Notes: generated by a model from the sequence alone, not told the origin. DNA of 37,150 nucleotides from Candidatus Rokuibacteriota bacterium (GCA_003220315.1 QHSA01000091.1:1-37150); one strand, 5' to 3'. Shown: positions 6,611 through 15,157, counted from the stretch's first letter. Program-made: numbers and translations.

Positions 6611-7537
6611 TCACCCGAGCTCGAGCGCCTGCCGGATCGCGGCGTCGGGGACGCGGATCTCGACGCCCGCGCGCTCTTCCTGTAGCAGCATCGCGACCCG
6701 CGAGTCGCGCTCGCCCCAGCCCCGGTTGAGCGCCTCGGTCAGCTCCTCGAGCGTGATATTCGCGAGCCGCATGGGCACCCGGTGCTCGCGGCCGAGGCTC
6801 ACCGCGAGGGTGACGTCCTTGTGCGCCAGCCGCAACGCGAACGCCGCCGGCTCGAACCGGCCCGGCAGGAACTGCTCGGCCAGGCCGTCGAAGGTGCGGC
6901 GCCGCCCCCCCGCTCCCTGGCGGACGGCCTTCCACAGCCCGAGCGGATCGACGCCCGCCTTGACGCCCATCGTGAACACCTCGGCGAGCGCCGTCTGGAT
7001 GACATAGCCCGCGCAATTGTGGACGAGCTTGGCGATCGAGCCCGCGCCGATGGGTCCCACGTAGTAGGGTTGATCGCCGATGGCATCGAGCACCGCCTTG
7101 TAGCGCTTGAAGATCGCCTCCTCGCCCCCGACCCAGAGGGCGAGCCGCCGCGTCTCGGCCCCGCGCGGGCCGCCGCTCACCGGGGCGTCCAGCATATGGA
7201 TGCCCTGCGCCGTGAAAGTCGCGTGGATCCGACGGACGAGGGCGGGCGCGTTGGTCGTCAGATCGAAGTAGACCTTGCCCGCCTTGAGCCCCGCGAGGAG
7301 CCCCTGCTCGCCGAGCGCGACCGCCTCCACCTCGGGCGGCCCCGGCAGCGACGTGAACACCACGTCCGTCGCCTCGGCCACCGCGCGGGGCGTGTCGGCC
7401 CACCCGGCGCCCGCGTCCCGGTGGGGCGCCGCCGCCTCGCGCCGCACGTCGTGGACCACGAGCGCGTGGCCTGCCCGGATCAGGTTGGACGCCATGTGAC
7501 GCCCCATGGTGCCGAGGCCGATGAACCCGATCTTCAT
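6611..7537 (-). CDS. beta-hydroxyacid dehydrogenase (3-hydroxyisobutyrate dehydrogenase family)
   Basis: The protein has 308 residues. The N-terminal Rossmann motif GFIGLGTMGRHMASNLIRAG (residues 4-23) binds NAD(P). The substrate loop DAPVSGGPRGAE (S121) and the catalytic Lys K170 with N174 (AGSIAKLVHNCAGY) are in their family positions. The all-helical C-terminal domain carries FALRLAHKDVTLA, the usual second signature. Such enzymes oxidise 3-hydroxyisobutyrate, tartronate semialdehyde, 2-hydroxymethylglutarate or similar beta-hydroxyacids; the exact substrate is not readable. Its ATG overlaps the stop of the carboxymuconolactone decarboxylase-like gene by 4 bp, placing it last in a three-gene operon with the SDR (8692 to 6611). 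Confidence 0.92.
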   Translation of the reverse strand: MKIGFIGLGTMGRHMASNLIRAGHALVVHDVRREAAAPHRDAGAGWADTPRAVAEATDVVFTSLPGPPEVEAVALGEQGLLAGLKAGKVYFDLTTNAPALVRRIHATFTAQGIHMLDAPVSGGPRGAETRRLALWVGGEEAIFKRYKAVLDAIGDQPYYVGPIGAGSIAKLVHNCAGYVIQTALAEVFTMGVKAGVDPLGLWKAVRQGAGGRRRTFDGLAEQFLPGRFEPAAFALRLAHKDVTLAVSLGREHRVPMRLANITLEELTEALNRGWGERDSRVAMLLQEERAGVEIRVPDAAIRQALELG

Positions 7538-7866
7538 GGCCTGGCCCCGTCGAAGACCTTCCTGGCGATTCGGCCCGCCGTCATCGCCGCCGGCCAGCCC
7601 GCGTAGAAGGCCAGATGGGTGATGAGCTCGCCAATCTCCTCACGCGTCACGCCGTTGGCGAGCGCGCGCTCGAGGTGCCCGGCGAGCTGGTCGCTCCGGG
7701 ACATCGCGGTCAGCGCCGCCACGGTGACGAGGCTCCGGTCGCGCTTCGAGAGACCGGGCCGTTCCCAGACATCGCCGTACAGGACGCTCTCGCTGAGCTC
7801 GATGAGCTTCGGCGCGACCTGCCGGACCTCGCTGCGGGCAGCGGATGCGGACGGAGGTGTGCTCAA
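7534..7866 (-). CDS. carboxymuconolactone decarboxylase family protein
   Basis: The 110-residue protein starts with TTG at 7866, chosen because AAAGGAG sits seven bases upstream; the longer frame from 7929 would overlap the SDR gene and lacks a site. The core GLSKRDRSLVTVAALTAMSR followed by LAGHLERALANGVTREEIGE and HLAFYAGWPAA is the classic PcaC/CMD helical repeat. The AhpD-type CxxC is absent, so disulfide reductase activity is unlikely. PcaC removes CO2 from 4-carboxymuconolactone, but stand-alone family members next to dehydrogenases often have other, undefined ring or lactone chemistry. It lies between the SDR (22 bp) and the beta-hydroxyacid dehydrogenase (4 bp overlap). Confidence 0.9.
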   Translation of the reverse strand: MSTPPSASAARSEVRQVAPKLIELSESVLYGDVWERPGLSKRDRSLVTVAALTAMSRSDQLAGHLERALANGVTREEIGELITHLAFYAGWPAAMTAGRIARKVFDGARP

Positions 7867-7888
7867 CGGCGGCTCCTTTCCCTTCGGT

Positions 7889-8692
7889 TCATGGGTCTCG
7901 TGACGACGGCAAGCCGAGCGAACCCTCACGGGTCGTCAGTGTGAGCCCGGCGTCGATGACGAGCGTCTGGCCCGTGACCCAGCGCGCCTCGTCGCTCGCG
8001 AGATAGACCGCGCCCCAGCCGACGTCCCAGCCGGTGCCCTCGGTACCCAGCGGACTCGCGCGCCGCCGGCGCTCGCGGGCGTCGGGGCCGAGGTCCTGGA
8101 CCATCGGCGTCCACACGGGACCCGGCGCGATGGCGTTGACGCGAATGCCCTTGGGGCCGAGTTGGACCGCGACGGAGCGGACGAACCCGATGACGCCGGC
8201 CTTCGCCGTGGCGTACGCCGTGCGCCCGTGGCCCCGTAGCGCGGCGATGGAGGAGACGCAGACGACCGCGCCGCGGCCGCGGCTCACCATCGCGGGGACG
8301 GCCGCCCGCGTGGCGAGGAACATGGACTTGAGGTCGACGGCGATCACCCGGTCCCACTCGTCCTCCGGCGTCTCGAGGAGATCCTTGCGCGACTCGATGC
8401 CGACGTTGTTGTGGAGGATGTCGAGGCCGCCCCAGCGCTCGACCGCGCTCCGGACCATCGCCTCGCACTCGGCGGCGTGCGTCACGTCGGCGACGAATGC
8501 CGACGCCTCGCCGCCTTCGCCCCGGATCACCCCGACGGTCTCCTCGGCACGCTCCTTCGCCTGATCGGCGCAGAGGACCTTGGCCCCCTCCCGGGCGAAG
8601 AGGATGGCCGTCGCCTTGCCGTTCCCGAGGCCCGGACCCCGCGAGCCGGCGCCCGTCACGATCGCGATCTTGCCGGCCAGTCGTCCGCTCAT
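7889..8692 (-). CDS. short-chain dehydrogenase/reductase (SDR)
   Basis: The protein has 267 residues from ATG 8692, ten bases after GGAGGAG; an upstream frame to 8731 adds only 13 unlikely residues. The cofactor loop is TGAGSRGPGLGNG (residues 13-25), slightly longer than the usual TGxxxGxG. Also visible are NNVG (95-98), catalytic Ser at 147/148 (VCVSSIAA), Y160 and K164 (YATAK), and the PG motif NAIAPGPVWTPM. The C-terminal ASDEARWVTGQTLVIDAG is standard for classical SDRs. It oxidises or reduces an alcohol/ketone with NAD(P). It is the first gene of a three-gene catabolic operon and is divergent from the lactonase-like gene by 89 bp; the two may handle one substrate. Confidence 0.93.
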   Translation of the reverse strand: MSGRLAGKIAIVTGAGSRGPGLGNGKATAILFAREGAKVLCADQAKERAEETVGVIRGEGGEASAFVADVTHAAECEAMVRSAVERWGGLDILHNNVGIESRKDLLETPEDEWDRVIAVDLKSMFLATRAAVPAMVSRGRGAVVCVSSIAALRGHGRTAYATAKAGVIGFVRSVAVQLGPKGIRVNAIAPGPVWTPMVQDLGPDARERRRRASPLGTEGTGWDVGWGAVYLASDEARWVTGQTLVIDAGLTLTTREGSLGLPSSRDP

Positions 8693-8781
8693 GAGCCGCC
8701 GACTCCTCCCGCTTCGGGGATGCGCTGCCACAGCTTGCCATACAATCGAGCCGGACGAAGGACTACCACACGAGGTGACCC

Positions 8782-9537
8782 ATGTACGAAGTCTACGCGC
8801 TCAAGTACGGGGAGCGGGATACGACGGCCTGCCAGTTCTTCTACCGCGAGGCGTCGCACGAGTCGATCACGCTCCACTACTACGTCTGGCTGATCCTCGG
8901 CGGCCCGCACCCGATCCTCGTGGACACCGGGTTCCTCGACGACGACGCGCGGGAGCGCGGGATCCGCAGCTACGTGAGCCCGGCGGCGATGGTCGAGCGC
9001 GCGGGCGTGAAGCCGGGGGACGTGCCCGTCGCGCTCATCACCCACCTTCACTACGACCACTGGGCCGGGCACAGTCTGTTTCCCGGGGCGGAGTACTGGA
9101 TCCAGCGGGACGAGGTGGCCTTCTGGACGGGGCCGTACGGCCACTATCCGGCGTTCCGGCAGTCGGCGAACGTCGGCGCGCTGGCGCGGCTGGTGACGCT
9201 GAACTATGCGAGCCGGGTCCGGATCATCGACGGCGACCGCCAGGTGCTCCCGGGGATCGGCGTGCACCGCGTCGGCGGCCACACCGCGGGGCTCCAGATC
9301 GTCACGGTCCAGACCCGACGCGGGACGGTCGTGCTCACCTCCGACGCCTCGCACTTCTATCGCAACGTGGAGACGCGCCAGCCCGTCCAGATCATCACGA
9401 GCCTGCCCGAGATGCTCGCGGCCTTCGAGACGATCCACGCGCTCGCCGGCGCCGAGCGGCTGATCGTCGCGGGCCACGATCCGCTGGTCGCCGACCGGTT
9501 CAAGCCGGTCGAGCCGGGCATCATCAACATCGCCTGA
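8782..9537 (+). CDS. metallo-beta-lactamase fold hydrolase, N-acyl homoserine lactonase-like
   Basis: The protein has 251 residues starting at ATG 8782 with GAGGTG just upstream. The zinc ligands are H88, H90, D92 and H93 (THLHYDHWAGH), H167 (GGHTAG), D188 (TSDASHFY) and H232 (VAGHDP), giving a complete two-metal site. The tyrosine after TSDASHF matches the conserved Tyr of AiiA-type lactonases. The family opens lactone rings, including N-acyl homoserine lactones, though many members act on other lactones. No LuxI/LuxR genes are near. Divergent pairing with an SDR operon containing a carboxymuconolactone-type gene suggests a catabolic lactone rather than a quorum signal; this is inference. 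A TACAAT box at 8741-8746 could be its -10, with no clear -35. Confidence 0.88.
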   Translation: MYEVYALKYGERDTTACQFFYREASHESITLHYYVWLILGGPHPILVDTGFLDDDARERGIRSYVSPAAMVERAGVKPGDVPVALITHLHYDHWAGHSLFPGAEYWIQRDEVAFWTGPYGHYPAFRQSANVGALARLVTLNYASRVRIIDGDRQVLPGIGVHRVGGHTAGLQIVTVQTRRGTVVLTSDASHFYRNVETRQPVQIITSLPEMLAAFETIHALAGAERLIVAGHDPLVADRFKPVEPGIINIA

Positions 9538-9662
9538 CGTCGGCGCGGGATCGGGTCGGTCGCGCCCTCATTGCGTCGCGCGAACGTTTGCGATAGTGTC
9601 GGCGCGGCCCGGCGCCGTCGTCCGAACGCCGCGCGCAGAACCACGGACCCACGAGGAGGCCC

Positions 9663-10619
9663 ATGAGACCCGTCGTCATCCTCAGCGTCATTGCGGTCGT
9701 CGTCGGCTCGACCAGCGTCGCCTCCCACGCCCAGTCCTGGCGGCCACCCGCCGAAAACCAACGCTGTCCCTCGAAGTGGGGCGCGGGCGACGAGCGGGGG
9801 TCGGGCAACCACATGAAGCCCGAGACGGTGCTGCGGGCGACCCGCCTGATCCGCACCGGCGAGGTGATCGACATCGCCCACGTGCTCTCGGCCTCGATGC
9901 CGTTCTTCGGCACCCGGCGCTTCGACGTGCACACCAAGCGCACCTTCATGAACCAGCCCTCGAATCGCCGCGGCAGCAACGAGGAGGTCCTCATCAGCGA
10001 GATCGGCCAGGTGGGCACCCAACTCGACGGCTTCGCCCATCAGACGATCGAGGACAAGGTCTACAACTGCTTCAAGGTGGACGACATCGCGACCCGTGGC
10101 GGCTTCACGAAGGTGGGCATCGAGAAGGTCGGCTCGCTCATCACGCGCGGCGTGCTGATCGACATCGCCGGCCTGAAGGGCGTCGACACCCTGCCCGACA
10201 CCTACGAGATCACGGCGCAGGATCTGCAGCAGGCGCTCCAGCGGCAGAACCTGAGCCTCCAAGCCGGCGACGCCGTGATCATCCACACCGGCTGGGGCAA
10301 GCTGTGGGCGAAGGACAACGCGCGCTACGTCAAGAGCTGCCCCGGCATCGGCGTCGGCGCCGCCGAATGGCTGGCGAAGCAGGATCCAATGCTGGTCGGA
10401 TCGGACAATTGGCCGGTGGAGGTCGCGCCGAACCCGGATCGAGAGGTGTCCCTCCCCGTCCACCAGATCATGCTCGTGGTGAACGGCATTCACCTGCTGG
10501 AGAACTTGAAGCTCGATGAGCTCGCGGCGAAGCGCGTGCACGAGTTCGCCTTCATCATGCAGCCGCTGAAGCTGCAGGGGTTCTCGGGCTCGACCGTTGC
10601 GCCGATCGCGGTCCGCTGA
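9663..10619 (+). CDS. secreted cyclase-family (kynurenine formamidase-like) hydrolase
   Basis: The protein has 318 residues and a Sec signal peptide (MRPVVILSVIAVVVGSTSVA then SHAQ, cleavage near residue 24). The cyclase metal motif GTHxDxPxH appears as GTQLDGFAH, so the first His is Gln while Asp and the last His remain. Other family segments are IDIAHVLSASMPFFG near residue 70, AGDAVIIHTGW and FAFIMQPLKLQGFSGSTVAPIAVR at the end, typical for the large cyclase-like members. The family hydrolyses formamides or related cyclic amides with a divalent metal. Its TGA overlaps the ATG of the ModA-like gene (TGATG), so the two are co-translated and may share a ligand. The signal peptide places it in the periplasm. 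Confidence 0.88.
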   Translation: MRPVVILSVIAVVVGSTSVASHAQSWRPPAENQRCPSKWGAGDERGSGNHMKPETVLRATRLIRTGEVIDIAHVLSASMPFFGTRRFDVHTKRTFMNQPSNRRGSNEEVLISEIGQVGTQLDGFAHQTIEDKVYNCFKVDDIATRGGFTKVGIEKVGSLITRGVLIDIAGLKGVDTLPDTYEITAQDLQQALQRQNLSLQAGDAVIIHTGWGKLWAKDNARYVKSCPGIGVGAAEWLAKQDPMLVGSDNWPVEVAPNPDREVSLPVHQIMLVVNGIHLLENLKLDELAAKRVHEFAFIMQPLKLQGFSGSTVAPIAVR

Positions 10620-11395
10620 TGGGCGCGGCGACGACGAGGGTGTGGCTGAGCGCGCTCGTGGCGGCGGTCGCCACGGCGGCCGTGGGCCACGCGCAGGCGG
10701 CGGAGGTCAAAGTGCTGAGCGCGGGCGCGGTGCGGGCGATCGTGACCGACCTCGCCGAGGCGTTCCACCAGGAGACGGGGCACACGGTGACGCTGGCCTT
10801 CGGGACGGTCGGGGTCATCCGCCAGAAGCTGACCGCCGGCGAGCCCGTGGATGTCGTCATCATGAGCGACGCCGCTATCGATGAAACGGCGCGCCAGGGC
10901 GCCGTGGTCCCCGGCACCCGGACGGACATCGCCCGGACGGGGATGGGCGTCGCGGTGCGGGAGGGCGCGCCGAAGCCCGACATCTCCACGCCGGAAGCCC
11001 TCAAGCAGGCCTTGCTGGCGGCGAAGTCCCTCGTCTACGTAGACCCGGGCCAGGGCGCCACCAGCGGGATCCATTTCGCCGGCGTGCTCGAGCGGCTGGG
11101 AATCGCCGACGCGGTCAGGGCGAAGACCAGGCTCGTGCCCGGCGGCTACCCGGCAGAGCTCGTGGCCAGGGGCGAGGTCGAGCTCGTCGCCCACCAGATC
11201 AGCGAGATCGTGCCCGTCAAGGGCGTCACCCTGGTGGGCCCGCTGCCGAAAGACCTCCAGAAGATCACGACCTACTCTGCCGGCCTCGCCGCGCGCAGCG
11301 CCGTGCCCGAAGCGGCGCGCGCGTTCATCGCCTTCGTGGCGCGCCCCGCCTTCAAGGCGCGGTTCGCCGGGGCCGGGCTGGACTACCGGGAGTGA
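10619..11395 (+). CDS. ModA-like substrate-binding protein
   Basis: The protein has 258 residues with a signal peptide ending near AQA-AEVKVL. The body EVKVLSAGAVRAIVTDLAEAF, FGTVGVIRQKLTAGEPVDVV and VDPGQGATSGIHFAGVLERL follows the molybdate-binding protein (ModA, extracellular binding protein type II) layout. In true ModA the oxyanion ligands include an early Ser in SLT/SAAS; here the equivalent is SAGAV, so molybdate binding is uncertain. No ModB or ModC adjoins it. Overlap with the cyclase gene by one base suggests it may present a small organic acid or amide product instead. Orphan members of this kind are frequent in soil bacteria. The gene ends before a strong hairpin at 11457-11490. 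Confidence 0.85.
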   Translation: MGAATTRVWLSALVAAVATAAVGHAQAAEVKVLSAGAVRAIVTDLAEAFHQETGHTVTLAFGTVGVIRQKLTAGEPVDVVIMSDAAIDETARQGAVVPGTRTDIARTGMGVAVREGAPKPDISTPEALKQALLAAKSLVYVDPGQGATSGIHFAGVLERLGIADAVRAKTRLVPGGYPAELVARGEVELVAHQISEIVPVKGVTLVGPLPKDLQKITTYSAGLAARSAVPEAARAFIAFVARPAFKARFAGAGLDYRE

Positions 11396-11456
11396 GGATA
11401 TGACGACCTCCGATCGAGAGCCCGGCTTTGCCGGCGCAATCGAGTCTCGGGGGGAG

Positions 11457-11490
11457 GATTCGGAAGGGGGGCGAAGCCCCCCTCCGAGTC
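11457..11490. terminator. bidirectional hairpin between convergent genes
   Basis: GGGGGGC (11466-11472), loop GAA, and GCCCCCC (11476-11482) form the core. It is extended by GATTCGGA (11457-11464) against TCCGAGTC (11483-11490) with one G-U pair and a bulged A. It lies 61 bp after the ModA-like stop and 2 bp from the amidase stop, so it can end transcripts from both sides. There is no U-tract on either strand. Confidence 0.75.
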
Positions 11491-11492
11491 AT

Positions 11493-13133
11493 CTAGGCGA
11501 GCTTCTGGAAGGCGTCGGCGGCGCGCAGCACCGTCGCGTCCTCCCCGTGTCGGCCGATCAGCATCATTCCGACCGGCAGTCCTGACGACAGCCCCGCGGG
11601 GACGGTGATGGCCGGGTGTCCTGTGACGTCGAAGGGAGCAGTGTTCGCGATCATCTCGAGCGCGCGGGCGACGTAATCCTCACGGCTCGCGTTCGGGGCC
11701 GGCAGCAACGTCGCCTTCAGGGGCAGCGTCGGCATCACGAGGAGATCGACGCCCCCGAGGGCCTCGTCATAGGCGGCGCGGAGCACCCGCGCCAGGTTCT
11801 GCGCCTTGGCGTAGTACCGGCCGTGATAGTTGTCCTGCATGTACTGGCCCAGGAGGATCACGAGCTTGACCGTCTCGGAGAGATCGTTCGCCCGGGCGCG
11901 CCGGCTCCGGCCGTAGAAGTCCAGGAGCGAGGTCGTGTAGTGGCCTTTCCAGTTCGTCCCCATGCTGTTGCCGGCGACCATCAGCATCGTGGCGCCCTCG
12001 ACCGCGATCGCGTTCCAGACGTGAATCCCGTCGAGGTGGAGCGGAACGGAGACCTCGGTCACGGTGGCGCCGGCGCGCGTCAGGCGCTGGGCCGCGTCCC
12101 GCACCATTTTATCGACGTCGGGCTCGGAGTTGGGCCAGCCGAAGCCTTCCTTCACGATGCCGATCCGAACGCCGCGGGCATCGCCGGGCAGTTTCTGTGT
12201 GTAGGGCTCCTTGCGGACCATGCCGGACTGCCGAGGATCGAGGCCGTCGGGACCGGCGATCGCCTCGAGCAGCCGCGCGCAGTCGGCGGCGGTGCGCGCG
12301 ATCGGGCCGGTGTGATCGAGCGTCAGCTCGATCGGGAAGACCCCGGTGTACGGCACGAGACCGTACGTCGGCTTGAGACCGACGGCCCCCGAGAAGGAGC
12401 TGGGGATCCGGATCGATCCGCCCTGGTCGCCGCCGATCGCCATGTCACACTCTCCGACGGCGACGAGCGCCGCGCTCCCGCTCGAGGAGCCGCCCGCGGA
12501 GCGCTTCGGGTCGTGCGGGTTCAGCACCGGCCCGGTGTCGGAGGTGTGGCTGCCCCCGGAGAAGCAGAGGTGCTCGCACACGGCCTTGCCGACGATCTCA
12601 CCGCCGGCGTCGAGGATCCGGGTGACGAGCGTCGCGTCGACGTCGGGCACGTACCCTTCGAGGACGGCGGAGCCGTTCATCATCGGGATCCCGGCCACGC
12701 ACACGTTGTCCTTGATCGCGATCTTCTTGCCGGCGAGCAGTCCCGAGGGCGTGCCCTTGATCGAGCACTTCCAGTACCACGCGTTGAGCCGGTTCTCGGA
12801 CGCCGGCGGACGGTAGCCCGCGTTGCGCGGATACTTCACGGGGAGCGTCGGCTCGGCGAACTGGTCCAGCCGTCGGTACGACGCGAGGACACCGTCCATC
12901 AGGGTGCGGAACGAGGTGAGGTCTTCGGCGCTGAGGTCCAGGTCGTACGCCTTTGCGATGCGCCCGAGCTCATCCAGCGGGGGTTTCCGCAAGACGCGGG
13001 GGGCGGTGTTGAAGGGGGGCGGACCCTGGACGGCCGCGTGCGCGCGGCCCGGTCTGACGACCATCGTGGCGGCGGCGCCGGCAGCGCTCACGCGAAAGAA
13101 TTGCCGACGCGAATAGATGGACTGTCGTCTCAT
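11493..13133 (-). CDS. Tat-exported amidase (amidase signature family)
   Basis: The protein has 546 residues. The N-terminus SRRQFFRVSAAGAAATMVV is a twin-arginine signal, with cleavage after AHA near residue 33. The amidase-signature triad is clear: K141 (AIKDNVCVAG), cis-Ser S216 (SAGGSSSGS) and nucleophile S240 (GGDQGGSIRIPSS), at almost the same numbers as in mammalian FAAH. The GGDQGGSIRIP version is typical of bacterial enantioselective and broad-range amidases such as those of Rhodococcus. The reaction is hydrolysis of a carboxamide to acid plus ammonia in the periplasm. Its ATG overlaps the stop of the upstream small gene (13130-13600) by 4 bp. The natural substrate is unknown. Confidence 0.94.
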   Translation of the reverse strand: MRRQSIYSRRQFFRVSAAGAAATMVVRPGRAHAAVQGPPPFNTAPRVLRKPPLDELGRIAKAYDLDLSAEDLTSFRTLMDGVLASYRRLDQFAEPTLPVKYPRNAGYRPPASENRLNAWYWKCSIKGTPSGLLAGKKIAIKDNVCVAGIPMMNGSAVLEGYVPDVDATLVTRILDAGGEIVGKAVCEHLCFSGGSHTSDTGPVLNPHDPKRSAGGSSSGSAALVAVGECDMAIGGDQGGSIRIPSSFSGAVGLKPTYGLVPYTGVFPIELTLDHTGPIARTAADCARLLEAIAGPDGLDPRQSGMVRKEPYTQKLPGDARGVRIGIVKEGFGWPNSEPDVDKMVRDAAQRLTRAGATVTEVSVPLHLDGIHVWNAIAVEGATMLMVAGNSMGTNWKGHYTTSLLDFYGRSRRARANDLSETVKLVILLGQYMQDNYHGRYYAKAQNLARVLRAAYDEALGGVDLLVMPTLPLKATLLPAPNASREDYVARALEMIANTAPFDVTGHPAITVPAGLSSGLPVGMMLIGRHGEDATVLRAADAFQKLA

Positions 13134-13600
13134 GGCGGTCCTCCTCCGAGGTGCGCGGGCAGGAAAAGTCGGACGAAGTGATTGTCGGTGACCTGACCGT
13201 CGCGCCCGACCGTAAAGTTCGAGGTGATCAACCCCTGAGCCCCGGCCAGTCGACCCTCGCCTCGCATCACCTCCCAGATCACGGCGCCGTGTCGCAGGCC
13301 CTCGATCGCGCTCGCCCCGGTCACGCCCTGCCCGACCGTTCGAAACGCGACGCGCCCGGCGTCGCCGTAGCTGATGGTGCCCGACTCGACGAATGTCCCT
13401 TCTCCGGTCGACAGAACCTCCGACTCCAAGATCGCGACCCCCTCACCGGTGGGCTCGACCGTCGCCTGGACGTCGCCGGCCCGGAGCAGCGTGCGGAGCA
13501 CCTGGCTCGTCGCCGACGTCCTGGCGCGGCGCCTGCCGTCGACGCCGGGCACGGGTCCCGCGCTTCCTCTGAACTCCAGGGCGAAAACGAGCTCTCTCAT
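13130..13600 (-). CDS. DUF3224/allene-oxide-cyclase-barrel-like protein
   Basis: The protein has 156 residues from ATG 13600, behind GGAGGG. A much longer open frame continues upstream but is the antisense of the aminotransferase. The sequence is beta-rich: MRELVFALEFRGS, then GTFVESGTISYGDAGRVAFR, AVIWEVMRGEGRLAGAQGLI and GQVTDNHFVRLFLP. The pattern of a glycine-rich WEV..GxGxLAGxxG segment recalls DUF3224 and the allene oxide cyclase-like barrel, which have no general enzymatic role assigned. No signal peptide is seen. It is translationally coupled to the amidase that follows, so it may bind or process the same substrate. Family assignment is tentative. Confidence 0.7.
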   Translation of the reverse strand: MRELVFALEFRGSAGPVPGVDGRRRARTSATSQVLRTLLRAGDVQATVEPTGEGVAILESEVLSTGEGTFVESGTISYGDAGRVAFRTVGQGVTGASAIEGLRHGAVIWEVMRGEGRLAGAQGLITSNFTVGRDGQVTDNHFVRLFLPAHLGGGPP

Positions 13601-13756
13601 GCCACCCTCCGGCTCGCGGGTGGCGACAGTGTAGGTGGCCCGAGCCCGGCGTTCAAGAACCTCGGCCGAACGGCCATCGGGCTCGCGCATGCGCGCGGAA
13701 GCCTGTAAGCTGGCGCCACGAGAGGGCGCGTGATCGCCCCGGGAGGAAGACACGCC

Positions 13757-15073
13757 ATGGATCGTTCGCGAACCGACGAAGAGATGCGCATGCTCGAGAC
13801 CGCGGCCCGCGCGCTGCCCGGCGGCGTCCTCGGGTCGTCGCGGTTCCCGGACGATCTCGCGTTCATCGTCAGGCGCGGCTCGGGATCCAAGCTGTACGAC
13901 GTGAGCGGGCGTGAGTACATCGACTATCTCATGGGCTCGGGCCCGCTGATCCTGGGCCACGCTCATCCCGCGGTCGTCGCCGCGGTGCGGGACGCGCTCG
14001 AGCACGGCACCACCTACTTCCTCGTGAACGAGCCCATCGTGAGGTTGGCCGACGAGCTCTGCCGGGCCGTGCCGTGCGCCGAGCAGGTGCGCTTCACGTC
14101 GACCGGCACCGAGGCGACGTTCTTCGCGCTCCGCGCGGCGCGCGCCTTCCGCGGGCGCGACAAGGTCATGAAGTTCGAGGGCGGTTATCACGGAGGCCAC
14201 GACTACGCGCTGATGAGCGCGGCGCCGAGGTCGCCGAAGGCCTTTCCCGCGGCCACGGCGGACTCGGCCGGCATCCCGCACGTCCTCGAGGGCGAGGTGC
14301 TGATCGCCCCCTACAACGATCTCGCCACCGTCGAGGCGCTCCTCGCGGTGTACGCCGACGAGCTCGCCGCGGTCATCGTCGAGCCCTTCCAGCGGCTCAT
14401 TCCGCCCCAGCGGGGATTTCTCGAGGGGCTCCGCGCGCTCACGCGACGCCACGGGATCCCGCTGATCTTCGACGAGGTCGTCACCGGCTTCCGGTTCGCC
14501 TACGGCGGCGCCCAGGAGCAGTACGGTGTCGTCCCCGATCTCGCCGCCTACGGCAAGATCATCGGCGGCGGCTTCCCGCTCGCCGCGGTCTGCGGGCAAC
14601 GGGCGATCATGCGCGCCTTCGACCCGCGCCTGGAAGGCACCCCGGATTTCGTCGCGCAGGTCGGCACGCTGAACGGCAACCCGATCGCCGCGGTCGCGGG
14701 GCTCGCGACGCTCGCCGAGCTCCGGAAGCCCGGCGCGTATGCGAGGCTCCACCGGACAGGACGCGCCCTGCGCGACGGCCTGGCGGAGATCGTCCGGAAG
14801 TCCGGCCTGGCGGCGCAGGTGATCGGGGAGACGACCGTCTTCGACGTCGTCTTCACGGACCGGCCGATCACCGACTACCGCGCGACGCTGACGGCGGACG
14901 GCGCTCGCCTGAGGGCCTTCAACGCGGAGTGCCTGCGGCGGGGAGTCGTGAAGGGCGTGTCGAAGATCTACGTCACGCTCGCCCACGGCGACGACGACGT
15001 CGCCCGCACGCTCGCGGTGTTCGCCGAGGCCATCGACCTGGTCTCCGGCTCCGCGCCACCCGCGCGCGCCTGA
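13757..15073 (+). CDS. class III PLP aminotransferase (glutamate-1-semialdehyde aminomutase-like)
   Basis: The protein has 438 residues starting at ATG 13757 behind GGGAGGAAG. It shows the GSA-aminomutase outline: LPGGVLGSSRFP, GREYIDYLMGSGPLILGHAHP, FTSTGTEATFFALRAARAF (phosphate and PLP contact), GGYHGGHD, FDEVVTGFR (Asp to the pyridine nitrogen) and Schiff-base Lys K267 in AYGKIIGGGFPLAA. No hemA or other tetrapyrrole genes are near, so it may be a transaminase of a beta- or omega-amino compound rather than HemL. It is divergent from the amidase operon, which releases ammonia and acids. A weak inverted repeat CGGGC/GCCCG lies at 15081-15096 just after the stop. Confidence 0.9.
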   Translation: MDRSRTDEEMRMLETAARALPGGVLGSSRFPDDLAFIVRRGSGSKLYDVSGREYIDYLMGSGPLILGHAHPAVVAAVRDALEHGTTYFLVNEPIVRLADELCRAVPCAEQVRFTSTGTEATFFALRAARAFRGRDKVMKFEGGYHGGHDYALMSAAPRSPKAFPAATADSAGIPHVLEGEVLIAPYNDLATVEALLAVYADELAAVIVEPFQRLIPPQRGFLEGLRALTRRHGIPLIFDEVVTGFRFAYGGAQEQYGVVPDLAAYGKIIGGGFPLAAVCGQRAIMRAFDPRLEGTPDFVAQVGTLNGNPIAAVAGLATLAELRKPGAYARLHRTGRALRDGLAEIVRKSGLAAQVIGETTVFDVVFTDRPITDYRATLTADGARLRAFNAECLRRGVVKGVSKIYVTLAHGDDDVARTLAVFAEAIDLVSGSAPPARA

Positions 15074-15157
15074 CGCACGCCGGGCGATCATGCCCGACGG
15101 CGGGGACACGGCCGTCTAGGGATGGCCGCTTGACGCCCTTGATATCGTTGGGGGGAC

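Noticed and set aside
8782-9537. Quorum-quenching role for the lactonase-like gene
   Set aside because: The fold and metal site fit, but no LuxI/LuxR context exists and the neighbours are catabolic, so the specific role was not assigned.
10619-11395. Naming the ModA-like gene modA
   Set aside because: No ModB/ModC neighbours and an altered oxyanion-binding start; symbol withheld.
11400-11585. Short plus-strand frame after the ModA-like gene
   Set aside because: It runs through the terminator hairpin and the amidase 3' end; no ribosome site or family pattern.
13757-15073. Naming the class III aminotransferase hemL
   Set aside because: Key features fit the family but no tetrapyrrole genes are near and many relatives have other substrates.
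13601-15109. Upstream extension of the small 13130-13600 gene to 659 codons
   Set aside because: The extension is antisense to the aminotransferase and has low-complexity composition; the ATG at 13600 has a good GGAGGG.
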